Part shown: piece after piece, positions 35,084-43,973 of the stretch
Layout: each line of letters starts with the position of its first letter
How positions within the stretch are numbered: the stretch's first letter is position 1
Assembly: GCF_014645835.1 (NCBI RefSeq)
Contig: NZ_BMMM01000013.1
Location: 266,279 to 330,278, forward strand
DNA length: 64,000 nt
Direction of reading: 5' to 3'
From: Streptomyces albiflavescens
GTDB lineage: Bacteria; Actinomycetota; Actinomycetes; Streptomycetales; Streptomycetaceae
Notes under the pieces: model-generated
Told to the model about the DNA's origin: nothing
What the model saw: the letters and a program-made list of their open reading frames with translations, nothing else
Database searches by the model: none
Position numbers and translations under genes: made by a program

Positions 35084-35679
35084 TCTACTCTTTCGGGCTG
35101 CCCCCACGCGCTGATGAAGACCCCCCGTATCCCGATTTCCATCTGCAGGACACGGAACACGGCAACGACCGCAGCGGGTCCAGCAGTTGGCTGTACAGCA
35201 GGCGTCGAGGGAAGGCCGACTCGTATCTGCCACTGCACCTCGACGACGCCTTTATGGTCAGCCCGGACACTGAGGAGCTGATCGGGGGGCGGGCACGCTT
35301 CCGGATATCCGACTGCGACACATCCGGCCATCGCCGACGGGCCTGGCGGCATCCGGCAGCTCTGACGCACCAACTGGCAGGGACCGGCGGGGAGCTGCGG
35401 CTGGTTCGGAACTATGACGGCGACCAGGGCACCGCCTGGGAAGAGGTCACCGCCATGCTTACGCTCAACGGCATTACTGACGCCGTCCCTCTTGGCCGGT
35501 TGAATGTTGTCGGTCCTCTGCCGTCGATCGCAGACGGCGGGGGCCACGTTGCGGCCGTAAGTGTTGACGTGCCGTTTCGTGCGAGCGTATGGGGCCTGGC
35601 CCTCCCCAAGCACGCATGGTGCCACGTGCACCTGGAGGGCCTGGGGCACCTGCTGCCCCAGTGGCCGGTGCAGCGATGA
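35080..35679 (+). CDS. Soluble protein of unknown function in the lipid operon
   Basis: A 199-aa protein with no recognised domain, signal peptide or helix long enough to span a membrane. It begins MIYSFGLPPRADEDPPYPDF and has a WRHPAALTHQLAG helix and a C-terminal beta-rich half. Starts and stops overlap both neighbours by 4 nt (ATGA each side), so it is made in step with the PAP2 and flippase-like proteins. Probably an accessory or lipid-binding subunit (inference only). Confidence 0.75.
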   Translation: MIYSFGLPPRADEDPPYPDFHLQDTEHGNDRSGSSSWLYSRRRGKADSYLPLHLDDAFMVSPDTEELIGGRARFRISDCDTSGHRRRAWRHPAALTHQLAGTGGELRLVRNYDGDQGTAWEEVTAMLTLNGITDAVPLGRLNVVGPLPSIADGGGHVAAVSVDVPFRASVWGLALPKHAWCHVHLEGLGHLLPQWPVQR

Positions 35680-36860
35680 GCTGCTCGCACCAGACCGAGG
35701 CGGGCGACCACGGATGCATCCACGTTGCGACTCCGAGGTCGGAAGCCCGGGCGGGACAGGCGGACGAGGACGACGGGGGCACATCCCCGTCACGCTCTCG
35801 ACCACGCGTCGCGCTCGCCATGGGCGCCGTCGTGATGTTGCTGAGTGTCGAGCTGGCGCTTGTTGCGCCCTACGTGCGGGGTGCGGCAGACCAGCTGGCC
35901 CACGCTCAACCCGCCTGGTTTCTGCTGGCTGTCGCGGCAGAGATGGTGTCGATGGCGGCCTTCGCCCGGCTGCAGCGCCTGGCACTGAGCACGGGCGGGC
36001 TGCGAGTGAAACTGCGCCCTGCGGTTTCCGCCGTGTTTGCCGGGAACGCTCTCAGTGCGACTCTGCCTGGCGGCAGCCTGGTATCAATCGCCTACCGGAC
36101 AAGGCGTATGCGTACCTGGGGTGCCAGTGTGCCTTTGATCGGCTTCACCCATGCTGTGACCGGTGTTCTGAGTACGGTCGCACTCGTCATGCTTGCTGGA
36201 ATTGGCAGGACTCTGGCTGGGGACAGTGCCCAGCTTGTAAGGGCCGCCGTTCAAGTCTCAGCGGTTTTGGCCGTCACCGTCGCCGCGCTCGCGCTCGTCC
36301 AGCACACCGACGTGTTGCGCCGGCCGGTGAGCGCTGTTCTTCGTGTGTGGCAGAGACTGCGGCGCGGCCAGGACGGGCAGACGTCAGCCGATGGCCTGCT
36401 GGAGGAGTTGGCTGCCATGCGGCCTCCAGCTCGCTTCTGGGTCCTGGGGCTTGGCGCTGCCCTGATCAACTGGGTCGGCGATCTCGTGTGTGTGCTCGCT
36501 GTGTGCCATGCGGTGGGCTCGGCCCCGGCCTTGGGCAAGGTGCTGCTCGCCTACGTCGCTGCGATGACGGCCGCATCGGCTCTCCCTCTGCTGCCCGCGG
36601 GACTTGGCCCTCTCGACGCGGCTCTGGTCCTGACCCTGCATCACGGCGGAATGCCGATGGCGGCCGCCACGGCCGCTGATCTTCTCTACCGGACCCTCAA
36701 CCCAGGACTGATCGGTGTCGTCGGGTGGTCGGTCTTGCTCGTCCAGCGACGGAGCCGGTCAGGGCGTGGCCGGATCCGGCCACAGAGCCCGTACCGCGTC
36801 GCCGACCCCATCCACGAGCGTGGGGTCGAGCATGGCCACCTGGAGGATGTAGCCGGGTAG
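35676..36860 (+). CDS. Lysylphosphatidylglycerol-synthase-type flippase membrane protein
   Basis: A 394-aa integral membrane protein of the LPG synthase transmembrane-domain family (UPF0104). Eight or so helices begin at VALAMGAVVMLLSVELALVA after a 50-residue charged tail. Family-like features are FAGNALSATLPGGSLVSIAY and LPLLPAGLGPLDAALVLTLH. No soluble aminoacyl-transferase domain is fused, so it is more likely a lipid translocase. ATG 35676 overlaps the upstream stop. Its last 100 bp overlap the convergent TetR gene. Confidence 0.85.
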   Translation: MSCSHQTEAGDHGCIHVATPRSEARAGQADEDDGGTSPSRSRPRVALAMGAVVMLLSVELALVAPYVRGAADQLAHAQPAWFLLAVAAEMVSMAAFARLQRLALSTGGLRVKLRPAVSAVFAGNALSATLPGGSLVSIAYRTRRMRTWGASVPLIGFTHAVTGVLSTVALVMLAGIGRTLAGDSAQLVRAAVQVSAVLAVTVAALALVQHTDVLRRPVSAVLRVWQRLRRGQDGQTSADGLLEELAAMRPPARFWVLGLGAALINWVGDLVCVLAVCHAVGSAPALGKVLLAYVAAMTAASALPLLPAGLGPLDAALVLTLHHGGMPMAAATAADLLYRTLNPGLIGVVGWSVLLVQRRSRSGRGRIRPQSPYRVADPIHERGVEHGHLEDVAG

Positions 36861-37361
36861 GAAGCAGACCAGCGCGCCGGCGATCGACTCGGCAGTCACC
36901 TCCTTGGGCAGAGCACCACTTTCTTGGTGCTCTCGCACGACCTCTGAGAGGTCGGAGCGCATCTGGGTCAGCAGGGTGCTGAACTGTCTGGCCAACGTGG
37001 GGTTTCGCAGGGCCTCGGACCAGGCAAGCACAGCCAGTCTTGCGATGTCGTGTTCCGCGGATCTGGCTGATACGAGGTCGAAGACATCAGCGATGACGGC
37101 CCCTACGGAACCTCTGGGCCGAGTGGTGGCGACGGTGTGGACCAGCGTCAGGACCTCACGCATGTTCTCTTCGGCAATGGCCAGGATCATCTCGTCTTTG
37201 CTCGCGAAATGCCGGTAAACCGCGCCCGCCGAGAGCCCGGACTCTGCGAACAGATCCTGCATCGACGTTGAGTGAAATCCGTCGCGCAGGAAGCATCGTC
37301 GTGCTGCGTCCAGGATTTGGGTACGGCGAGCGTCCATGTACTGCTGGGATACCTTCGGCAT
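36759..37361 (-). CDS. TetR-family regulator of the lipid regulon
   Basis: A 200-aa TetR protein. The N-terminal HTH is RRTQILDAARRCFLRDGFHS through GLSAGAVYRHFASKDEM; the C-terminal ligand domain is helical. It is convergent with the patatin operon (about 100-bp overlap) and divergent from the YhgE-like gene, with a 111-bp gap holding the same 25-bp box and palindrome found before the patatin gene. It probably represses itself and both outputs. Confidence 0.9.
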   Translation of the reverse strand: MPKVSQQYMDARRTQILDAARRCFLRDGFHSTSMQDLFAESGLSAGAVYRHFASKDEMILAIAEENMREVLTLVHTVATTRPRGSVGAVIADVFDLVSARSAEHDIARLAVLAWSEALRNPTLARQFSTLLTQMRSDLSEVVREHQESGALPKEVTAESIAGALVCFLPGYILQVAMLDPTLVDGVGDAVRALWPDPATP

Positions 37362-37380
37362 GGGGGCATCCTATCCAAAT

Positions 37381-37453
37381 AAGAAAAACGAATGTTCGTC
37401 TTGACTCTCCGACGGCGAGCCTAGCAGACTGGGTTCCAAGAGAATGATCATTC
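37381..37453. promoter_or_regulatory. Divergent TetR/YhgE-like control region
   Basis: The 25-bp box 37381-37405 is identical to 33178-33202 and ends in a -35-like TTGAC. GAATGATCATTC at 37442-37453 is a perfect 12-bp palindrome and matches GAACGATCATTC before the patatin gene. The box-to-palindrome distance is 58 bp here and 61 bp there. Confidence 0.7.
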
Positions 37454-37472
37454 GCCTTTGGGAGGCAAGACC

Positions 37473-38696
37473 GTGAAGACCCCGTTGGTGGGACACCAGT
37501 CATGGCGTCATGTGGCCATCATGGCAGTGGCGTTGCCGCTGGTGATCTCACTGGCAGTGATGGCCTATGCGTGGCCTGCGGCGCGCATAGCGCCGCGTGA
37601 CCTGCCAGTGGGGATCGTGGGTACGAGTACGGCAAGCCAGGGCGCGGTCGAGGGCCTGGCGCACAGCAAGCCGGGCGGCTTTGACTTCCATCTTTACCCC
37701 GACGAGGCGTCGGCGCGGTCCGCCATCAGGGAGCGGGACGTCTACGGTGCCTTCGTGGTCGCCCCCAGCAGCCTCACCGTCCTGGAGTCCACTGCCGCGA
37801 GCCCGACTGTCGCCCAATTGCTGGGCAAGACCGGCCAGCAACTGGCCGCCCATGCATCCAAGGCTGCCGCGGACCGCGCTGCCTCATCTGTCCACGGCAC
37901 GTCCGCTCGCTCCAAGAAAGGTGAGGCCGGTCCCAAAAGGCCGGCGCAGATCCGGGTGAGGACGGTGGATGTCGTTCAGACCTCGGTGGATGACCCCCGG
38001 GGCGTGGTCTTCAGCTCGGCGCTTCTGCCGCTGACGATCTGCAGCATCATGATTGCCTTGGTCATTGCGATGTCACGGAGGCTGCGACCTGGGTCGCGTC
38101 TCATGGCCTTGATCGTCGTGAGCGGAGCGGCAGCCCTCGGGGTCTACGTGGTTGCCCAGGGCTTTCTCGGTGCACTACCGCACGAACCTCTGGCAACCTG
38201 GGCTTCCTTGTCACTCACCATTCTCGCTATCAGCGCCACCACTGCCGGGGTACTCACGCTTGTGGGTTCGGCGGGGCTTGGGCTGAGCGCGGCGCTCATG
38301 GTCTTTGTCGGCAATCCGTTTTCCGGCAGCACATCCGCACCAGAACTGCTGCCCAAGGCGGTTGAGGACATCGGCCAGTGGCTGCCGCCGGGCGCCGGCG
38401 CGAGCCTCGTGCGCGGCACGGCCTACTTCAACGGCAATGACAGCGCAGGCCACATCGCTGTCCTTACCCTGTGGAGCGTGCTGGGACTGGCAGCCGTCCT
38501 GTTCGGCCACCGTGCGTCCCGCGTTGGGAACGGCCCCGTCGCTCACGAGAGCGCGACTCCGGGTACGGAGCGTCCGGCGAACGACGTCGCGACGCCCCAG
38601 TTGCCGTTGGCCCCCGAGGAGTCCGCAGACTCGTCTTCGCCTGCACGAATCGGGATGCACGCACACTCGCACGCCCGACACGCTGCGGGCACGTGA
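37473..38696 (+). CDS. YhgE/DUF3533-like membrane protein
   Basis: A 407-aa protein with one N-terminal helix (VAIMAVALPLVISLAVMAYA), an extracytoplasmic domain of about 160 residues (DLPVGIVGTSTASQGAVEGL) and five C-terminal helices, the layout of YhgE/Pip-like ABC-2-related membrane proteins. The C-terminal tail ends in histidine-rich MHAHSHARHAAG. GTG 37473 is fixed by GGAGG with a 7-nt spacer. It shares control sequences with the patatin operon, so it should be induced together with it. Confidence 0.83.
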   Translation: MKTPLVGHQSWRHVAIMAVALPLVISLAVMAYAWPAARIAPRDLPVGIVGTSTASQGAVEGLAHSKPGGFDFHLYPDEASARSAIRERDVYGAFVVAPSSLTVLESTAASPTVAQLLGKTGQQLAAHASKAAADRAASSVHGTSARSKKGEAGPKRPAQIRVRTVDVVQTSVDDPRGVVFSSALLPLTICSIMIALVIAMSRRLRPGSRLMALIVVSGAAALGVYVVAQGFLGALPHEPLATWASLSLTILAISATTAGVLTLVGSAGLGLSAALMVFVGNPFSGSTSAPELLPKAVEDIGQWLPPGAGASLVRGTAYFNGNDSAGHIAVLTLWSVLGLAAVLFGHRASRVGNGPVAHESATPGTERPANDVATPQLPLAPEESADSSSPARIGMHAHSHARHAAGT

Positions 38697-38782
38697 TCCA
38701 GCCCTTGAAGAGAAGGCGGCGCTGCGGGGGCGCGCCATCTTGCAAGGGGTCGTCCGCCAACGACTGGGCCGGCGGGTGGAGC

Positions 38783-39309
38783 AGCCCAGCGTTTCGTCGA
38801 CCACCCCGAGGCGGTCGAGCGACTCGCGCGGACTGTCGATGACCTCGACGACACCATCAAGATCATCCGGTCGACCATCTTCGGCCTGCGAAGGGGCGGC
38901 GGTGCCAAGGACGTCAGCGGATTGCGTGGCCGGGTCTCCGAGGCGGTGAGGGCCTCGGCCACCTCGTTCGGCTTTGCGCCCGCGTTGCGGATCGAGGGGC
39001 TCGTCGACACCGAGGTCGACGACGACGTCGCCGACCATGCGCTCGCCGTGCTGGGCGAGGCGCTCAGTAATGCGGCCCACCACTCCGGGCCGGTCCGTGG
39101 ACGTTCATCTGCGTTGTAGCGGTGACGAGTTGACGCTGATGGTGGCGGACAACGGTTGCGGGGTGCCGCACGGCGTCGCGCGCAGCGGGCTGAAGAACCT
39201 GGAGGAGCGGGCCCACGCACTCGGCGGCGTGCTCACGCTGGGCGAGCGGCCGGAGGGCGGTCGTACGCGGCTGGTGTGGCGCGTGCCGACGTGGTCAGCG
39301 AAGGACTGA
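38783..39309 (+). pseudogene. DevS/DosS-type sensor kinase, C-terminal remnant
   Basis: Plus strand reads QRFVDHPEAVERLARTVDDL, DDTIKIIRSTIFGLR, then DHALAVLGEALSNAAHHSG, shifts frame near 39100, and continues LTLMVADNGCGVPHG, LKNLEERAHALGG. This is the back half of the dimerisation helix and the HATPase domain of a GAF-type NarL-family kinase. The sensor domains and phospho-histidine are missing and the ATPase domain is frameshifted, so it cannot work. It marks the edge of the dormancy island. Confidence 0.75.
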
Positions 39310-39345
39310 GGCCCCCGCGGGTTGGAAAGGGGCCGGCGGCGGATC

Positions 39346-40317
39346 TCAGGCGAGAGTCTGCCGCGCTGTGCGACGAGGGGAAGAGGCACCCTCCGGCCCG
39401 TATCCCAGGCGGATCACCATATGGGCGTGATCGCGCCGATGGTCTGCCCGCGGCACGAGCTGTTCGCGCAGGTCGAACCACTCCAGCGCTTGGTGCATCA
39501 GCGAAGCCCGTACGCCGTGAGCGGTGGCGACCAGCAGGACGCGTTCGAGCGCCTGCCCCGCGCGCAGCCAGTCGGTCCTTCGGTCGTGCGCGGTGGACAA
39601 CACAGCGATCGAGGGCCGCTTCTCGAAGGTGCGTGCGGGCAGGAGGGCGGAGTGCCGGGGGGCGCCGAAGTCCCGCATGGGGATCCGGTTCCGGAAGTCC
39701 TGTGGTCCCAGTGCCTCCGGCGGAATCCCCAGAGCCGAGTAGTTCGGCTCGTGCACCCAGAGGCGGCTCTCCGCTGCCCGCTCGGAATTGACGGCGTTGC
39801 GATGTTCTGCCTCTCCCGTGAGCCGTAACAGGCGGTCGGTCTCCCGAGGGGAGGGAAGACTCAGCAGAGCACCTTCCGCGTGCGCGGCTTCGATGAGTTC
39901 GGTGAGTACGGCTGGGGGCAGTCGCCGGTCGGAGAACGGGAGGCGACTGCTATGTCGGTGCCACAGAGCGTCGTACAGGTGCGGATCCCGGAAGGCCCTG
40001 GTGGTGCCGCCGAGCCGTACCGTGGCGAGCAGGTCGGGTTCGGCCGGCCGAGGCAGGAGCCGGGGCACCGGTTCCCACCCGAAGTGGGCCACCGCCACCC
40101 GCAGATTGAGCAGTGCGCAGCCGACGGAAATGTGCAGTGCGCGCCCGGTCGGATCGCTGTGCCGCAGGCCGCGGTCGATGGCCGCGCGGATTTCCAGCGT
40201 GACGGTGTCCGCGTCGAGGCGGAACAGCCAGGGCTGGGTGTTGTGGATGGACGGCGCCGCCACGGCAGCGCCGACGAGCGCCTCCAGGGTGGCGACGTCG
40301 AGAGTCGAGGAACGCAT
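39346..40317 (-). CDS. Acg-type FMN nitroreductase
   Basis: A 323-aa protein of the Acg (Rv2032-like) nitroreductase group. AVAAPSIHNTQPWLFRLD is the N-terminal FMN-binding block; ERVLLVATAHGVRASLMHQA lies near the C-terminus. Acg proteins bind FMN but are poor classical nitroreductases and are induced in dormancy. ATG 40317 has GAGGAG six nt upstream; longer frames are not coding. Neighbours (CBS-BON, stress proteins, PPK2) fit a hypoxia/dormancy regulon. Confidence 0.87.
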   Translation of the reverse strand: MRSSTLDVATLEALVGAAVAAPSIHNTQPWLFRLDADTVTLEIRAAIDRGLRHSDPTGRALHISVGCALLNLRVAVAHFGWEPVPRLLPRPAEPDLLATVRLGGTTRAFRDPHLYDALWHRHSSRLPFSDRRLPPAVLTELIEAAHAEGALLSLPSPRETDRLLRLTGEAEHRNAVNSERAAESRLWVHEPNYSALGIPPEALGPQDFRNRIPMRDFGAPRHSALLPARTFEKRPSIAVLSTAHDRRTDWLRAGQALERVLLVATAHGVRASLMHQALEWFDLREQLVPRADHRRDHAHMVIRLGYGPEGASSPRRTARQTLA

Positions 40318-40584
40318 GTGAACTCCTCTTCGCCGTGAACCGAGTGTCGGCGGGGCGCTGATCCTCGCGTGCGGAGGCGTGGTGCGCCTGCGGATCGAAC
40401 GTCGAGCCACCGAGCGGTGGGGCGAGGAGTGGGACCAGGTCGGCCCGCGGCGGGGGCACAAAGCCGGCTGAGGGCCGGGGCACGCTGTGCCCTTTTCCGC
40501 CCCGGCCACGGCACCGCGAGGTGGTGGCCCACGGCGAGGTGGCCAGGGTGCTGCCACCGGAAGCCAGGGGGCCTTCGACAACCG

Positions 40585-41289
40585 TCACGCCGGGAGAACG
40601 CTCGCGTCCCCTTCCGTCGTGACCGCGGTTGCCCCTGAGGTCCGGACAGGCTCGTCGAGGTCGAACTCCACGTCCACGACACCCTCGACGGCCCGGATGA
40701 GACGTGCGGCCACGGGGACCAGGGACGTGTCCCGGATGCGGCCGATGAGTTCTACGACGCCATCCCGTGCCTCTACCCGTACGGCTGACACGGGACTGGG
40801 GAAGAGGTACGCCACTACTTCGCGCCGGACCTCCTCGGCGATGTCCTCGTCCTCGCGCAGGAACACCTTCAGCAGGTCTGTGCGGCTGACGATGCCCTCC
40901 AGCATGCCCAGGTCGTCGACGACGGGAAGCCGCTTGACCCTGGCACGCGCCATGATGCGCGCGGCCTGCGCGAGCGTCGCGTTCGCGTGGACGGTCAGAG
41001 GTGGAGAGGTCATCAGGTCGCCGGCGGTCACCGCGCCGGCCTTGGCGAGGTCGGACAGACGGCGCAGCTGGGTGTACCGGTCGGGGTCGCTGTCGCGGAA
41101 CTCCTCCTTGGGCAGCAGGTCGGCCTCGGAGACGACGCCGACCACGCGGCCCTCGCCCTCCAGGACGGGCAGTGCGCTGACCCGCCACTCCTGCATCATC
41201 CGCACGATCTCTTTGAAGTTCGCTCCACGTCCGATGGCGGCGACCGTGTGGGTCATCACATCGCTCACGATGTGTGGGGTGCCGTGCAT
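40585..41289 (-). CDS. CBS-pair and BON domain protein
   Basis: A 234-aa protein with two CBS motifs (VSDVMTHTVAAIGRGANFKE and AGDLMTSPPLTVHANATLAQ, residues about 5-135) and a C-terminal BON domain (VVELIGRIRDTSLVPVAARL). CBS pairs sense adenylates; BON domains associate with membranes or lipids. This combination is common in actinobacterial dormancy clusters. ATG 41289 has GAGGAG upstream. Confidence 0.9.
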   Translation of the reverse strand: MHGTPHIVSDVMTHTVAAIGRGANFKEIVRMMQEWRVSALPVLEGEGRVVGVVSEADLLPKEEFRDSDPDRYTQLRRLSDLAKAGAVTAGDLMTSPPLTVHANATLAQAARIMARARVKRLPVVDDLGMLEGIVSRTDLLKVFLREDEDIAEEVRREVVAYLFPSPVSAVRVEARDGVVELIGRIRDTSLVPVAARLIRAVEGVVDVEFDLDEPVRTSGATAVTTEGDASVLPA

Positions 41290-41329
41290 GACGTCTCCTC
41301 GATCGGTCCGCTCACTCCTGTCGAGGCGG

Positions 41330-41794
41330 TCAGCGAATGCTGCCGCTGCCGTACGGGGCGTACAGATCCAGCAGCCGGGTTCGGGCCGCCTGCAGTCGGT
41401 GCGCGAGGATCTTGCCCACCCAATTCGCGACCGCCATACCCAGGGCCGGATCGTCCTGGCACATGGCCCGAACCGCCGCTGCGTCGAACTCGTAGGCCCG
41501 CACCGGCGTCGTCGTCTCGGCGCCCAGATGCCAGGAGTGCGGGGCGAACAGCCAAGACCAGCCGACGAGGTCGTTGTGATGGAGGGTCTCGATGACGGCA
41601 GCCTTGCGGCCGGGCACGTGCATGTCGAGGTCGACCGAGCCGGTGCGGATGATCCAGAACCGGTCGGCGCGCCCGCCCTCCTCGAAGAGGCGCGTTCCCT
41701 CACGGAAGGACACCTCCCGGGCGATCCGCATGAGCCGCTGCTGATGCTCGGTGGGCAGGGCTCGGAGCATGCTGGATGTGGGGGGAGCGCTCAT
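41330..41794 (-). CDS. Cyclic-nucleotide-binding (Crp-like) domain protein without HTH
   Basis: A 154-aa single-domain cNMP-binding protein: FREGTRLFEEGGRADRFWII and VDLDMHVPGRKAAVIETL form the beta-roll, followed by the C helix. No DNA-binding domain follows, so it is a stand-alone sensor or adaptor. GGAGG precedes ATG 41794. It sits 40 bp upstream of the CBS-BON gene on the same strand and is likely cotranscribed. Confidence 0.85.
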   Translation of the reverse strand: MSAPPTSSMLRALPTEHQQRLMRIAREVSFREGTRLFEEGGRADRFWIIRTGSVDLDMHVPGRKAAVIETLHHNDLVGWSWLFAPHSWHLGAETTTPVRAYEFDAAAVRAMCQDDPALGMAVANWVGKILAHRLQAARTRLLDLYAPYGSGSIR

Positions 41795-42177
41795 GACGGG
41801 CCTCCAAGGCGTGTGTACGGACCTGCCGCTTACAGCGTGTTCCCTTGCTCCGGCCCAGGCCATGGGCCGCCTGGCCCCATCGCCGGGCCACCCGGCACCG
41901 CGCGACAACCTTTCGGCGCGCTGCCGGGAGGCCTGGCTTCGACGTGCGATGAAGGCTTGAGGGAAGCAGCGGTCACCGTCCCGATCGACGGGCTGGAGAT
42001 TCCCGATGGCGCCCGGAGATTGCTGGAGTCGACGCCGGGCCGGCGGTGCCCGTGAACTCCTGGTGCTGTTGGGCCGAAAGACCCCGGAAAGAGGCTGTGC
42101 GGCCCCTGCGCACCGGCCCGCTCGTGCACAAGGCTCGACACAATAGCGGGCAGGCCTGGATATGGGAGGCGCGCATC
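41795..42177. other. Divergent promoter region of the dormancy island
   Basis: About 380 bp between the cNMP-binding gene and the tandem stress-protein gene. No gene is supported. It carries a DosR-like palindrome at 42071-42085. Confidence 0.5.
42071..42085. promoter_or_regulatory. DosR/OsdR-like binding box
   Basis: GGGCCGAAAGACCCC; its complement GGGGTCTTTCGGCCC follows the mycobacterial DosR consensus GGGACTTTNGKCCC with one change. It lies about 95 bp before the stress-protein ATG. No DosR-type regulator gene is in the window. Confidence 0.5.
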
Positions 42178-43086
42178 ATGGTTCAGCACGTCGTCACGGG
42201 AGTTGACGGATCCCCCCAGGGCCTCGCCGCGGCGCACTGGGCGGCTCGCGAAGCGCTGCGCCGCGGGGCCTCGCTGAGCATCGTGCACGCGTGGAAGTGG
42301 CATCCGCGCGCCGCCCCCTACGTGCCTGCGGGCAGCACGGCGCGCAACTGGGCCGAGCAAAGACTGGACCAGGCGGCGAACAGCGTCCGCGCTGCGCACC
42401 CCGGGCTGCGGATCGTTGAGCACCTGGTGCCCGACTCCGCCGTCACCGCTCTCCTCAGGGCGGCCGAAGAAGCCGACCTGGTGGTGCTCGGGTCCCGCGG
42501 CCTCGGCGGCGTCGCAGGATTCATGCTCGGCTCGGTGTCCCAGCGCGTCATCGCCAGATCCTCGGGCCCCGTGGTGCTCGTGCGTGCAGGCGAGACCGTG
42601 GCCGACGAGCACCTCCCCGCCCCGGACGGCATCTCACCGGACGAGATTCCGGAGATCCCGCATCGCGATGTCGTCCTCGGGCTGGACACCCGGCACCCCT
42701 GCGACGAACTGATCGAGTTCGCCTTCGAGTCCGCCCGGCGCTGCCGCGCCGCGCTGCGCGTGATCCACGCCTTCGGCCCTGCTCCGGCCCGCGTCGGCGA
42801 CGACCAGCCAGTCCCGGAGCCCGGAGCCGAACTGTTCGCCGGACACGAGCGCACCGTGCTCGCGACGGTACGCCCATGGTGCGAGAAGTTCCCCGAAGTG
42901 CCGGTGAGCGAGACCGTTTGCGCGGGGCACGCCGCCACCGAACTGGTACGGGCGTCCACCGGAGCCTCCCTCGTCGTCGTGGGGCGCCGTAAGCGGGACA
43001 CCCACATGGGCACGCACATCGGCCCCGTCACGCACGCCGTGCTCCATCACGTCGGCTGTCCCGTCGCCGTGATCCCGCATGCCTGA
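42178..43086 (+). CDS. Universal stress protein, tandem domains
   Basis: A 302-aa protein with two UspA domains. Domain 1 (HVVTGVDGSPQGLAAAHWAA) ends in the ATP-binding motif GSRGLGGVAGFMLGSVSQRV (G-2x-G-9x-G-S/T). Domain 2 (VVLGLDTRHPCDELIEFAF) ends VVVGRRKRDTHMGTHIGPVT, a weaker site. ATG 42178 has GGGAGG upstream. It is the only intact Usp in the window. Confidence 0.92.
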   Translation: MVQHVVTGVDGSPQGLAAAHWAAREALRRGASLSIVHAWKWHPRAAPYVPAGSTARNWAEQRLDQAANSVRAAHPGLRIVEHLVPDSAVTALLRAAEEADLVVLGSRGLGGVAGFMLGSVSQRVIARSSGPVVLVRAGETVADEHLPAPDGISPDEIPEIPHRDVVLGLDTRHPCDELIEFAFESARRCRAALRVIHAFGPAPARVGDDQPVPEPGAELFAGHERTVLATVRPWCEKFPEVPVSETVCAGHAATELVRASTGASLVVVGRRKRDTHMGTHIGPVTHAVLHHVGCPVAVIPHA

Positions 43087-43190
43087 GTCGCACGACGTCC
43101 GTGACCGCGTCGAGGGCGCCGACGAGCCAGGGGCGAGAAGCCGTCCACACCATCAAAGGGCGTGCTCGTCGAACCATGGAGGACTGACCC

Positions 43191-43973
43191 ATGCCCATCG
43201 TCGTCGCCCTGGGCGGCAACGCCCTCCTGCACCAGGGTGAACGCCCTGACGTGGCTGGCCAGGAAGCCAATGCCGACCGGGTGACCACCGCGCTCGCGGC
43301 CCTTGCCCACGAACACGAGATCGTTCACGCACGGCAACGGGCCCCAGATCGGCCTGCTCGCCGTTGAGAGCGCCGCCGAGCCGGCGCTGACCTCTCCCTA
43401 CCCACTGGACCTGCTTGGCGCCCAGCCCCAGGGCGTGATCGGCTCCCTCCTCGCCCGTACCCTGCACAACGCGCTGCCCGGCCGTCACATCGCGGCGCTC
43501 GTCACGCACACGCTCGTACGGGCCGGGGATCCCGCCTTCGACCGTCCTGCCGAGTTCGTCGGCCCGGTGTTGCCTCGGGAAGTGGCGCCTTCACTCGCCC
43601 GAAAGCGCGGTTGGCGCATCGCCGAGGACACCACCGGCCGGCGTCGCGTCGTCGCGTCCCCGGCCCCGAGCGGGTTCTTGAGACGGGCACCGTCCACGAG
43701 CTGCTGGGCAGTGGCACGCTGGTCATCTGCAGCGGGACAGGGGGTGTCCCCGTCACCGCCGACAGCGACACGGGCGCGCTGACCGGCACGGAGGCAGTGA
43801 TCGACAAGGACCTCACGGCGGCCCTCTTCGCCGAGGACCTGAAGGCCGACTCAACTCGGCGCCGCGAAGTACGAAGCCCTCAGTGGCGCGCGCGGCTCGT
43901 CGAGTGGGAAGCAGGCGCACGCCCGCATTTTTCCAGCGCGTTGCACGCCTTGTCGTGCCAGTCGAGTCAGTGA
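43191..43973 (+). pseudogene. arcC: Carbamate kinase, frameshifted and truncated
   Basis: Starts well (GGAGG, ATG 43191, PIVVALGGNALLHQGERPD), but the frame changes near 43320 before THGNGPQIGLLAVESAAEPA and again near 43670 before ERVLETGTVHELLGSGTLVI and EAVIDKDLTAALFAEDLKAD. After that the typical C-terminal third is missing. Carbamate kinase would make ATP from carbamoyl phosphate in the arginine deiminase route, a common dormancy-island gene. Two independent frameshifts plus truncation make it a pseudogene. Confidence 0.85.
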
